A stretch of 64,000 nucleotides of DNA from Gammaproteobacteria bacterium (GTDB lineage Bacteria > Pseudomonadota > Gammaproteobacteria > Xanthomonadales > SZUA-36). The stretch lies in contig JAJFLB010000060.1 in NCBI GenBank assembly GCA_021772915.1, positions 62,001-126,000 of the forward strand. Reading direction: 5' to 3'. Of the stretch, positions 8,073 through 15,716 are shown piece by piece. The notes beneath the pieces are model-generated. The model had not been told where the DNA came from. It saw only the letters and a list, made by a program, of their open reading frames with translations, and ran no database searches. Every line of letters begins with the position of its first letter. Positions within the stretch are counted from its first letter, which is position 1. A program made the translations under genes and the position numbers.

Positions 8073-9392
8073 TCAGACGCGATCCTCGATAGCAACATAA
8101 TCAACTGCTGTTTGACCCTGGTAGATCTGCCTTGGCCGGGTGATCCGATGGGTGGGATCATCCATCAACTCTTTCCATTGGCCGATCCAGCCGGGTAGGC
8201 GTCCTAGGGCGAACATCACAGTGAACATGTTGACCGGGATTCCGATTGCGCGATAAATGATACCGCTGTAGAAATCCACATTCGGGTACAGTTTTCGCTC
8301 GATAAAATAGTCATCCGACAGCGCGACTTCTTCCAGCTGCTTAGCCAGATCCAGTACAGGATCCTCGATACCCAACTTGTCGAGTACCTTGTCGCAGGCT
8401 TTTCTGATAACCGTAGCTCTCGGATCGAAGTTCTTGTAGACACGATGGCCGAATCCCATGATCCGGAACCCGGAGTCCTTGTCTTTGGCCATGTCGACGA
8501 ACTTCTTGATGTTGCCACCATCTGCGCGAATATTCTCGAGCATTTCGATGACTTTCTGATTTGCCCCACCATGCAACGGTCCCCACAACGCCAGGATACC
8601 CGCAGCAACCGAGGCATAGAGATTTGCATGGCTGCTGGCAACGGTCCGCACCGTTGCGGTGCTGCAATTTTGCTCGTGGTCGGCATGTAGTATCAGCAGC
8701 AGGTTCAGCGCATCGACAACGACCGGGTCCGGTTCGTAATCCCTGGCCGGAACTGCAAACATCATCTGCAGAAAGTTTGCGCAGTAGGATAGTGAATCAT
8801 CCGGATAGACAAACGGTTGACCTATGGACTTCTTGTAGGAGAACGCAGCCAGTGTGCGGATCTTGGAAATCAGGCGAGCTGCATTTGTGTCCACATCACC
8901 AGAGCGTTCGGCCGTGGAAGCGGCATCATAATAGCCGGATAAGGACGCCACCATCGCAGAGAGAATCGCCATCGGGTGTGCCTGCCCCGAGAAGCTGGAA
9001 AAGAAGTTCTTCATGTCCTCGTGCAGCAATGCGTGGTGATTCAGGTTGTCGGTGAAGGCGTCCAGTTCCGTTTGGTTGGGCAATTTGCCATATACGATGA
9101 GATAGGCGACCTCGACAAAAGAAGCCTTGTCGGCCAGTTGTTCGATGGGGATTCCACGGTAGCGGAGTATTCCTTTTTCGCCATCGAGAAATGTAATTTC
9201 GCTTTGGCAGGACCCGGTGTTTCCATAACCCGGGTCCATCGTAATGTGTCCGGTCTGTGACCTCAGTCTGCTGATGTCCACGGCTCCTTCGTTTTCTGAG
9301 CCGGTGAAGACAGGCAGTTCGATGGATTGACCATCGGGTAGATATAAAACGGCGTTTTTTGAGTCTAGTTTTCTAGCGGTATTGTGCGACAT
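8073..9392 (-). CDS. gltA: Citrate synthase (type II)
   Basis: Condenses oxaloacetate and acetyl-CoA to citrate in the TCA cycle. About 439 residues from the ATG at 9392, which has a strong ribosome site (GGAGGA) 6 bases upstream; the frame stays open to 9632 but that extension is not conserved-looking. Catalytic residues are visible: His in LHADHEQN, His in GPLHGGANQ, the IMGFGHRVYK block and Asp in NVDFYSGI. The N-terminal small domain (LRSQTGHITMDPGYGNTGSC) is typical of the NADH-sensitive hexameric Gram-negative type. Single gene with its own terminator and a candidate FNR-type box upstream. Confidence 0.97.
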   Translation of the reverse strand: MSHNTARKLDSKNAVLYLPDGQSIELPVFTGSENEGAVDISRLRSQTGHITMDPGYGNTGSCQSEITFLDGEKGILRYRGIPIEQLADKASFVEVAYLIVYGKLPNQTELDAFTDNLNHHALLHEDMKNFFSSFSGQAHPMAILSAMVASLSGYYDAASTAERSGDVDTNAARLISKIRTLAAFSYKKSIGQPFVYPDDSLSYCANFLQMMFAVPARDYEPDPVVVDALNLLLILHADHEQNCSTATVRTVASSHANLYASVAAGILALWGPLHGGANQKVIEMLENIRADGGNIKKFVDMAKDKDSGFRIMGFGHRVYKNFDPRATVIRKACDKVLDKLGIEDPVLDLAKQLEEVALSDDYFIERKLYPNVDFYSGIIYRAIGIPVNMFTVMFALGRLPGWIGQWKELMDDPTHRITRPRQIYQGQTAVDYVAIEDRV

Positions 9393-9738
9393 GGATTGTC
9401 CTCCATTCAGATCCCGGTAGACCCGACAAAACCGGATCCCCAGGGAAACTACTATCATACGTACTCGCGCGTATGGTGAATTGACGTAGGTCAATTGTTT
9501 AGTTGAAATAAATGGAGTTTGTTTCCCCTGGCTCCTTACCAGGTTCGCATATGTGAAAGAGCTTTGAGCCTTTATTGAGACAGGCTTTCGAGGTACATCC
9601 AGATTGCCTGTTCCCAATCGGTGACGATCCATTTTAGTATGGGTTTCATTTCACTTTGGTGAACGGGCTATAGAGGCCAGAGCACTTACTCCAAAGCATT
9701 TGGTAGGCAATGGACCCTGACCCCCTTACACTGACAGG
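9393..9738. other. Intergenic region between gltA and the Rieske gene
   Basis: About 346 bases with divergent genes on either side, so it should hold two promoters. Apart from the gltA ribosome site, the only clear signal is the FNR-type inverted repeat at 9479-9496. A half copy of the CTGACCCC repeat lies at about 9709-9728, just before the Rieske gene. No further gene is supported. Confidence 0.6.
9479..9496. promoter_or_regulatory. Candidate FNR/DNR-type operator upstream of gltA
   Basis: Inverted repeat AATTGAC-GTAG-GTCAATT, whose core TTGAC-N4-GTCAA is close to the FNR/ANR box TTGAT-N4-ATCAA. It lies about 87 bases upstream of the gltA start codon. Citrate synthase is oxygen-regulated in many proteobacteria, which makes the position sensible, but regulation is inferred. 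Confidence 0.4.
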
Positions 9739-10857
9739 ATGTCGAAACAAACTCACGCTGCCCTGCCAGCATCTTGCTACTTTGACGAGAAACACTTTCG
9801 CCGTGAACTGCAAGCGATCTGGTGGCAGGACTGGATTTGCGTTGGTCACGATAGCGAATGGCAGGGCGAGGGTGACTACCGTGTGGTGCAGCTTGGCGAC
9901 CAGCAAATCCTGGTTACCCGAAATAGAGACGGGGTATTAATGGCTTTCCACAACACCTGTAGACATCGCGGCTCCCTGTTATGCGAACACTCATCCGGAA
10001 AATTTAAAAACGGTCGCATCGTGTGTCCTTATCACGCCTGGGCATATTCTCTGGATGGTGAGCTTACTCACGCGCCACGACAACAGGAAACCGGGGATCT
10101 TGAGTTACGCGATTATTCACTTTACGGGGTGCACCTGGATACATGGGCCGGGTTTGTGTTTATTAATCTTGCTGCCAGCCCTGGGCTGGACCTTGAGACT
10201 GCACTTGGCGAGGAGAAGTCCGCGCTGGCGAGTTGGCCGCTGGCAGAGCTCGCTATTGCTCACCGGCAGATTCACAGTATCCAGTGCAACTGGAAAATTT
10301 TCTGGGAGAACTTTCTTGAGTGTTATCACTGCCCGGGTGTGCACCCGGATTTGTGCCGACTGGTTCCCGTATATGGTCAGGGCGTTAACTCGATAGATGA
10401 GCTTCCTGATTCCAGCCCCCTGAAAAAATCAGCGGGTCTCTCCAGTCTGGTACCCGGTGCCGTCACCTGGTCTGCGGATGGTGCAACACCACTACCGTGG
10501 TTTGAAGGGCTCAGCAGCGCGGAACAGGAGGAAGGTATGCGGTTTGCTGAATTCAAGCCCACCGTTTACCTCGTCGGGCACGTCGATTACGTCCGCTCGG
10601 TGCAGGTATTGCCACTGGGGCCTGAAGAAACACAACTGACCGTGAGTTGGTTTGTCCACCACGACACCCTGGAATCACAGCAGGTAGACGTGGAACGGCT
10701 GACCGGTTTTGGACAACAGGTGGTGATGGAAGACGCACGGGTTTGTGAACTCAATCAGGCGGGTCTGCATTCCATCCGTCACCAGCAAGGAGTGCTGGTG
10801 CCACAGGAGCACGATGTGTTGGCCTTCCAGCGTTGGGTGCTTGAGCGCCTTGGTTAA
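9739..10857 (+). CDS. Rieske non-heme iron oxygenase, quaternary-amine (GbcA/CntA-like) type
   Basis: Oxygenase alpha subunit of 372 residues. The Rieske [2Fe-2S] ligands are Cys74/His76 (CRHRGS) and Cys96/His99 (CPYHAW). The mononuclear iron site is in ENFLECYHCPGVHPDL with His197 and His202. The bridging residue at 194 is Glu, not Asp, as in the carnitine monooxygenase CntA group. These enzymes oxidise betaines, carnitine or proline betaine and release a methyl group as formaldehyde. No reductase subunit gene is adjacent, and the substrate is not certain. Confidence 0.85.
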   Translation: MSKQTHAALPASCYFDEKHFRRELQAIWWQDWICVGHDSEWQGEGDYRVVQLGDQQILVTRNRDGVLMAFHNTCRHRGSLLCEHSSGKFKNGRIVCPYHAWAYSLDGELTHAPRQQETGDLELRDYSLYGVHLDTWAGFVFINLAASPGLDLETALGEEKSALASWPLAELAIAHRQIHSIQCNWKIFWENFLECYHCPGVHPDLCRLVPVYGQGVNSIDELPDSSPLKKSAGLSSLVPGAVTWSADGATPLPWFEGLSSAEQEEGMRFAEFKPTVYLVGHVDYVRSVQVLPLGPEETQLTVSWFVHHDTLESQQVDVERLTGFGQQVVMEDARVCELNQAGLHSIRHQQGVLVPQEHDVLAFQRWVLERLG

Positions 10858-10912
10858 ATGGGATCACGCACGGCCAACTACGTGGATTTCAAAGTTCATG
10901 TCGTGGGAGTAG

Positions 10913-12199
10913 TCAGTCGTCGCTGACCACGTAATGACAGCCCTTACTATCCGGGTTTAGTGCGGCGGCGTGCACCACCAGCAATGCGGTTTGCACGGCA
11001 TTTCGGAGCTCGATCAATTCAAAGGACAGGCGACAATCACTGTAAAAAGACTGCACTTCTTCGCGTAACTCAAGCAGGATACGCCGTGCCCGCGTCAAAC
11101 GGCGCTGTGAACGAACAATTCCGGCGTAGTTCCACATGGTTTGTCGTACCAGGTTGAGATCCTGCTGGATCAAGGTTGGGTCTGCGTCACGGTGCGGGCT
11201 TTTCCAGGGTCGCGGGTCAGGTAAGCTGAATCGCATTTTCTGGATGTCCCGGACATCAGCCCTGGCCGTGAAGCGGGCCCCGGTAAGACATTCAAGTAGC
11301 GAGGTACTTGCCAGGCGGTTGGCACCGTGCAGGCCCGTGCAGGCGGTCTCGCCGATCGCGTTCAAGTGCCTGACATTGGTACGGCCTTCAAGATCGGTAT
11401 GCACACCCCCACAGGAGTAGTGTGCTGCCGGTACCACCGGAATCGGCTCACTGCCTATATCCACACCGTACTTCAGGCAGCGTTGGTAGATGGATGGAAA
11501 CCGTTCGCTTGCAAAACCCGGCTTCAGTGCGCTCGTGTCGAGGTACACGCACGCTTCACCGTGGGTTGTCATTTCATGATGAATAGCCCGCGCTACAATG
11601 TCACGTGGCGCCAGTGATCCGCGTGGGTGGACCGCATCCATGAATGGCTCGCCACGTCCGTTGACCAATGTAGCACCCTCTCCCCGCAAGGCTTCAGTGA
11701 TCAGAAAACGTGGCGCGCTCCGGTCGTAAAATACCGTTGGGTGAAATTGGACGTACTCAAGGTCAATCAACCGTGCGCCGACGCGATAAGCCATCGCGAG
11801 ACCATGACCAGCCGTTCCTGGTCGATTGGTACTGTGTTGATAAATCTGCCCCAGGCCCCCGGTTGCAAGGATGGTCTTGCGGGCCACGATTGCGACGGGC
11901 TCAAGGGAGTCTTCCAGCAGCAGGTTCCGGACCGCCTTTGGACCTTCGATTACCAGTTGATCCACCGCCGCCGGGTTGGCAGTATCCCCGCTGGCTGCCA
12001 TGATGTCACGGGCCAGCGACTCAGGCTGGGTTGAGGTATCGTAAATGATGCCACCCTGGGCCCAGTTACTGTTGGCCTGCTCAGACCCGCCAAGTGAAAG
12101 CAACTGCACATTCAGTCCTGCCCGAGCCGCGTGCAAAGCGTACACCGAACCCGCCAGACCTGCACCGATCACCAGGCAGTCAGTACGGATCACATCCAT
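10913..12199 (-). CDS. nadB: L-aspartate oxidase, with internal in-frame gap
   Basis: First step of de novo NAD synthesis: oxidation of L-aspartate to iminoaspartate with FAD. The N-terminal dinucleotide site GAGLAGSVYALHAARAG, the QFHPT and ITEALRGEGA blocks, APRDIVARAI, PAAHYSCGGV and GLHGANRLASTSLLEC all match NadB. At 428 residues it is about 100 short of the usual 520-540. The missing piece falls between AVRNLLLED and VARKTILATGG (around 11890-11925), where the family has the HLTREGGHSHRR active-site segment. The frame is intact. It follows nadC after 6 bases. Activity is therefore doubtful. Confidence 0.88.
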   Translation of the reverse strand: MDVIRTDCLVIGAGLAGSVYALHAARAGLNVQLLSLGGSEQANSNWAQGGIIYDTSTQPESLARDIMAASGDTANPAAVDQLVIEGPKAVRNLLLEDSLEPVAIVARKTILATGGLGQIYQHSTNRPGTAGHGLAMAYRVGARLIDLEYVQFHPTVFYDRSAPRFLITEALRGEGATLVNGRGEPFMDAVHPRGSLAPRDIVARAIHHEMTTHGEACVYLDTSALKPGFASERFPSIYQRCLKYGVDIGSEPIPVVPAAHYSCGGVHTDLEGRTNVRHLNAIGETACTGLHGANRLASTSLLECLTGARFTARADVRDIQKMRFSLPDPRPWKSPHRDADPTLIQQDLNLVRQTMWNYAGIVRSQRRLTRARRILLELREEVQSFYSDCRLSFELIELRNAVQTALLVVHAAALNPDSKGCHYVVSDD

Positions 12200-12205
12200 C
12201 GCGGC

Positions 12206-13060
12206 CTATTCCACGGGATCAGAAATTAGACGCATGCTGAAATCTGCTGCCGGTGCAGAATGCGTTAAGGCACCGACACTTATGACGTCCACGCCAGGCA
12301 GTGCATACTTCGCAAAGGACTCCAAATTGACGCCACCGGAAACTTCTACGATCGCGGCTTTGTCGATCAGGGCCACCGCATCACTGATCTGAGAGGCTGA
12401 CATATTGTCCAGCAATATGACCTCCGCACCCGCCGCAACGGCCTCTTGTACCTCGGCCAGAGTTTCGGTCTCGACCTCGAGTTTTGCACAATGGGGTGCG
12501 TAATTTCTGGCCCGCTCCACCGCCATTGTCAGTGAACCCGCTGCGGCGATATGATTCTCCTTGATCAGCACGTGCTCACCCAGAGACGCACGATGACTAA
12601 AACAGCCACCACAACGCACCGCGAATTTTTCCAGTGCGCGCCAGCCGGGAGTAGTCTTGCGGGTGTCGACCACGCGTACACCGGTGCCGGCCAGCGCGGC
12701 CGCGTTGGCGAAGCTATTGGACAGCGTGGCGATACCGGAGAGCCGCTGTAAGAAATTCAGAACTGTGCGCTCGGCAAGCAACAGGGAGAGGGTGGACCCT
12801 TCGGCCTGCAGGACCACGGCACCTTTGTGCACGAGGTCACCATCAGCGGATTTAAGCTCGACGACCAGGGCAGAATCAACCCGTTCAAAAACAAGACGTG
12901 CAACCTCCAGCCCACAGAGCCTGAGGTCTTCGCCGGCCAGGATCGAGGCAGTGGAGACATGGTCTGCCGGAACCATTGACTCGCTGGTGATATCGCCGTT
13001 CGCGGCGTCTTCGGCAAGCGCCAACTCAATCAGGGTGTCAGTTCTAAGCCGCAAGTTCAA
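12206..13060 (-). CDS. nadC: Nicotinate-nucleotide pyrophosphorylase (quinolinate phosphoribosyltransferase)
   Basis: Converts quinolinate and PRPP to nicotinate mononucleotide. The start is placed at a TTG (13060) because it gives the usual ~284 residues and the family N-terminus (LIELALAEDAANGDITSE); an ATG at 13117 would force a 74-base overlap with nadA and add a non-conserved leader. Conserved blocks: ERTVLNFLQRLSGIAT, VVDTRKTTPGWRALEKFAVRCGG, LIKENHI, VEVETET and ILLDNMS. It overlaps the nadA end by 17 bases and precedes nadB. Confidence 0.95.
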   Translation of the reverse strand: MNLRLRTDTLIELALAEDAANGDITSESMVPADHVSTASILAGEDLRLCGLEVARLVFERVDSALVVELKSADGDLVHKGAVVLQAEGSTLSLLLAERTVLNFLQRLSGIATLSNSFANAAALAGTGVRVVDTRKTTPGWRALEKFAVRCGGCFSHRASLGEHVLIKENHIAAAGSLTMAVERARNYAPHCAKLEVETETLAEVQEAVAAGAEVILLDNMSASQISDAVALIDKAAIVEVSGGVNLESFAKYALPGVDVISVGALTHSAPAADFSMRLISDPVE

Positions 13061-14117
13061 ACATCCTGTCGATACAGCGTGTGGCCCGTCCGGCCAGTTC
13101 TTCTTCCAGCGTGACAATTTGATCTGTACGAGGGTTCAATAGCGCATCCCGGATTTTCTCGAGTGAATTCAGCTTCATATATGGACACAAACGGCAACCA
13201 CCGATGAAATTCTTCTCCGGGTCCTCAACCGCCAGGCGGCTGACCAGACCACATTCTGTCAGCATCAGGTAGTAAGGCGCATTTGTAGACCTGACATAAT
13301 CCATCATGGCGCCGGTGCTGCCAACATAATCGGCGAGTTGGGCAATCTCGGCTCTGCACTCGGGGTGGGCAACGACTCTTGCCCCAGGGAACAGCTTCCT
13401 GGCCTCGGCTATCTGGGTGGCGGTAAATTCCTCGTGTACGATACAGGTCCCGTCTGAAGAGATGATCTCCTTGTCAACACCACGTCTGACCAGGTCAGTG
13501 CGAAGATTGTCTGCCATCAAGCGGTCGGGTACGAACAGCACCTGTTTTTCCGTCAAGCCGGCCACGATGTCGAATACGTTGGCGGAGGTAACACAGATGT
13601 CGGACTCTGCTTTTACTTCTGCAGTGCAGTTGATATAGCAGACCACCACGGCATCAGGATACGTGGCTTTCAACCGGCGCAACTCGGCACCGGAAATCGA
13701 GTCTGCAAGCGTACATCCTGACTGCCGGTCAGGCACGACCACCTGGGCTCCGGGTGACAACAGCTTGGCAGTTTCTGCCATAAAAACTGCGCCGGCGAAT
13801 ACGATCACATCTGCCTTGGCATCCCGCGCTTTCTTGGATAAATAATACGAATCACCTTTGAAATCACCCACACCATAGATGATTTCCGGTTCGACGTAGG
13901 AGTGGGTCAGGATGACCGCGTTCCTGGCCTTTTTGAGCCGATTTATTTCCAGTGTCAGGGGTGCGATCTCACGGCAGGTGTCCATATTCCACTTACGGCC
14001 AGGACTGCAATCAACATGCATCAGCAAGCGCAGCAAGCGCAATGCTTCAACTTCGACCAGGTCAGAATTTTCTCTTGCAAGCATGCTCATTTTCGGCTCA
14101 CGCACAGTTACCCTCAA
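13044..14117 (-). CDS. nadA: Quinolinate synthase
   Basis: Condenses iminoaspartate with dihydroxyacetone phosphate to quinolinate, using a [4Fe-4S] cluster. Cysteines for the cluster are visible in SGCTLADS, CYINCTAEVKAE and GGCRLCPYMKLN. Other family marks are VILTHSYVEPEI, VFAGAVFMAETAKLLSP and HPECRAEI. The open frame runs to 14117 (357 residues), but the conserved part begins at an internal ATG (13985, about 313 residues), which may be the true start. First gene of nadA-nadC-nadB; the expected partner order suggests one transcript. Confidence 0.95.
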   Translation of the reverse strand: MRVTVREPKMSMLARENSDLVEVEALRLLRLLMHVDCSPGRKWNMDTCREIAPLTLEINRLKKARNAVILTHSYVEPEIIYGVGDFKGDSYYLSKKARDAKADVIVFAGAVFMAETAKLLSPGAQVVVPDRQSGCTLADSISGAELRRLKATYPDAVVVCYINCTAEVKAESDICVTSANVFDIVAGLTEKQVLFVPDRLMADNLRTDLVRRGVDKEIISSDGTCIVHEEFTATQIAEARKLFPGARVVAHPECRAEIAQLADYVGSTGAMMDYVRSTNAPYYLMLTECGLVSRLAVEDPEKNFIGGCRLCPYMKLNSLEKIRDALLNPRTDQIVTLEEELAGRATRCIDRMFELAA

Positions 14118-14135
14118 TTATCGTAGTGGGTTATT

Positions 14136-14188
14136 TTAATGGGGTCAGAGGTGTTTTCCCATCACAAAAAGTGCCCTGACCCCATTAA
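14136..14188. repeat. Dispersed palindrome, GGGGTCAG type
   Basis: Inverted repeat TTAATGGGGTCAG (14136-14148) / CTGACCCCATTAA (14176-14188), 13-bp perfect arms with a 27-base loop. The right arm encodes the last residues of the GIY-YIG protein and the element separates that gene from nadA. Confidence 0.8.
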
Positions 14189-14668
14189 GCTCTCAGCTAA
14201 ACTTTCTTCAGCGATGTGGGCACTGAAATCGGCGATTTCAGGCTTCTTATCAAAAAAGAACAGATGAGACTCACAACTGCAGTCCGATGCACCAAATCGG
14301 GGTACCAGACAACGTCCCCCAATGTCGGGCAGAGATTGCACCCAGGAACACTCAAGCTTGGCTGGTGCGTAGGTAAACCAGACTGATTCCAAGTCAAAGT
14401 GCGGTCGCAGATAGTCGATGTGCCAGCGGTGTACTTTCTTCTTCCTTGCGTGTCTGGCTACTCTCGATTTCAGTCCTCCAGGACCAAAGGCGCTGCCGAC
14501 GTAAAGATAGTGTCCCGGCGGAATCTCCACGCGCCCCAGTTGCCCTACTTGAGCCCAAAAATTCCTGGTGTTCAGAAATATCAAAACATAGGTTCCGGGG
14601 TGTTTTTCCGGGCCTGGCACTTGCTTTTTCTCTGTCCCAGGACAGTCCTTATCCAGCACGGCTGCCAT
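14162..14668 (-). CDS. GIY-YIG nuclease-fold protein (DUF123 type)
   Basis: 168 residues from the ATG at 14668. It matches the DUF123 branch of GIY-YIG proteins: GTYVLIFLN, then PPGHYLYVGSAFGPGGLKSRVARHAR and KKKVHRWHIDYLRPH, followed by CSWVQSLPDIGGRCLVPRFGASDCSCESHLFFF. In this branch the GIY-YIG motif is degenerate (GTYVLIFL.. / HYLYVGSA). The first 20 bases overlap csaA, suggesting translational coupling. The last ~9 residues (LMGSGHFL) are encoded by a dispersed palindrome, so the native C-terminus has been replaced. Function unknown. Confidence 0.8.
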   Translation of the reverse strand: MAAVLDKDCPGTEKKQVPGPEKHPGTYVLIFLNTRNFWAQVGQLGRVEIPPGHYLYVGSAFGPGGLKSRVARHARKKKVHRWHIDYLRPHFDLESVWFTYAPAKLECSWVQSLPDIGGRCLVPRFGASDCSCESHLFFFDKKPEIADFSAHIAEESLAESLMGSGHFL

Positions 14669-15002
14669 TTGGCACGGCTTTCTCCGGTATTGCGAGGACC
14701 GGACAAATGCCATCTTCGTAGCCTATATCGAAGAGCATTCCTTCTGAAGTATGGCCCGCCATCGTTCGCGGCGGCAGATTCATTACGAACAGTGATTGCC
14801 GGCCAATTATCTCGGACGGATCTTCACGTTCCTGTTTCAGGCCAGCGAGGACAGTACGTTGGTGGTCGCCGAAGTCCACTCCAAGACTTACCAGCTTCCT
14901 TGATCCCGGGACCTCTTCCACGGTTAGAATCGTGCCAATCCGAATGTCGACTTTCTGCAGATCTTCCACCGTAATCGGTGGCTTAACCGGTGCATATTCC
15001 AT
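14649..15002 (-). CDS. csaA: CsaA-like tRNA-binding (EMAP/MetRS-C fold) protein
   Basis: About 117 residues, one OB-fold tRNA-binding domain: VDIRIGTILTVEEVPGSRKLVSLGVDFGD, then IGRQSLFVMNLPPRTMAGHTSEGML. This is the pattern of CsaA, a small export-related chaperone, and of the C-terminal domain of methionyl-tRNA synthetase. The frame stays open to a TTG at 15017; the ATG at 15002 is used here. First gene of a minus-strand run that continues with the GIY-YIG gene and possibly the nad genes. Confidence 0.85.
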   Translation of the reverse strand: MEYAPVKPPITVEDLQKVDIRIGTILTVEEVPGSRKLVSLGVDFGDHQRTVLAGLKQEREDPSEIIGRQSLFVMNLPPRTMAGHTSEGMLFDIGYEDGICPVLAIPEKAVPNGSRAG

Positions 15003-15173
15003 ACTCTTCCAACCCAAGTTCTTGTCTGCGGGTACGCGATAGTGCAGTTGATCACCAGAGCTCTATCGCTGCCTGCCGTCATCCTAGCACTTCATCCGCG
15101 ACCTGTTAACGCGGCTTCAAACGTTAAGTCGCTGTGATATATTCACATTCACACCATCAGATTTCTTAAGAAC

Positions 15174-15656
15174 ATGCCTCAAGCCAAAACACAATTTGAA
15201 CGGGTCACACGCATTTACCAGAAAGTGTTGAATAATCAGGGTCGAGATCCCGTTGAATATGAAGACGATGTCTGGAGCTTTTTTCAGCACTGCTGGCATT
15301 TAAAGGACTGGATAAAAAATGACATTGAGGGCGTGGCGAAAGCAACCAGGCTGAAAATTGATGTTGAGGTGAATTCACACCCGACCTTGATGATGGTGGG
15401 AGACCTCGCCAACAAGAGCAGTGACCTGAAATTGACGAGTAGCCCAACGGTTGCCCCAAAGGTTCAGTACACAAAGAGCACGGCCGGCGCGACCGCGTAC
15501 ATTGACGACAGGGACCGAACGCAGAAGGCTCCCAAAACCGACGGAGCGGTATATTTGCTTGTTACCGATAAAAACGGCGACGAGTTTCACGTCAAAAAAC
15601 TGGCCACCGAAGCCATGAAAAACTGGATGGCGATCATTAAGAAATACAGAATTTAG
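15174..15656 (+). CDS. Conserved-looking hypothetical protein
   Basis: 160-residue soluble protein that I do not recognise. The N-terminal half is helical with an aromatic motif WSFFQHCWHLKDWIKND (about residues 33-50). The C-terminal half looks beta-rich with YIDDRDRT and AVYLLVTDKNGDEFHVKKLATEAMKNW. No signal peptide or membrane segment. Codon use and length argue that it is real. It converges with the histidine kinase gene. Confidence 0.6.
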   Translation: MPQAKTQFERVTRIYQKVLNNQGRDPVEYEDDVWSFFQHCWHLKDWIKNDIEGVAKATRLKIDVEVNSHPTLMMVGDLANKSSDLKLTSSPTVAPKVQYTKSTAGATAYIDDRDRTQKAPKTDGAVYLLVTDKNGDEFHVKKLATEAMKNWMAIIKKYRI

Positions 15657-15716
15657 CCAGCAGGGTATTTTCACCGGCTGACAAGCTTTGCTTTGTGGAG
15701 AAAACCCGGTCAGTTT

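Noticed and set aside
9393-9632. Extended N-terminus of citrate synthase to 9632
   Set aside because: The ATG at 9392 has a strong ribosome site and gives the family length; the extension also covers the likely promoter and FNR-type box.
13061-13117. ATG start of nadC at 13117
   Set aside because: It would overlap nadA by 74 bases and add residues unlike other NadC proteins; the TTG at 13060 gives a normal N-terminus.
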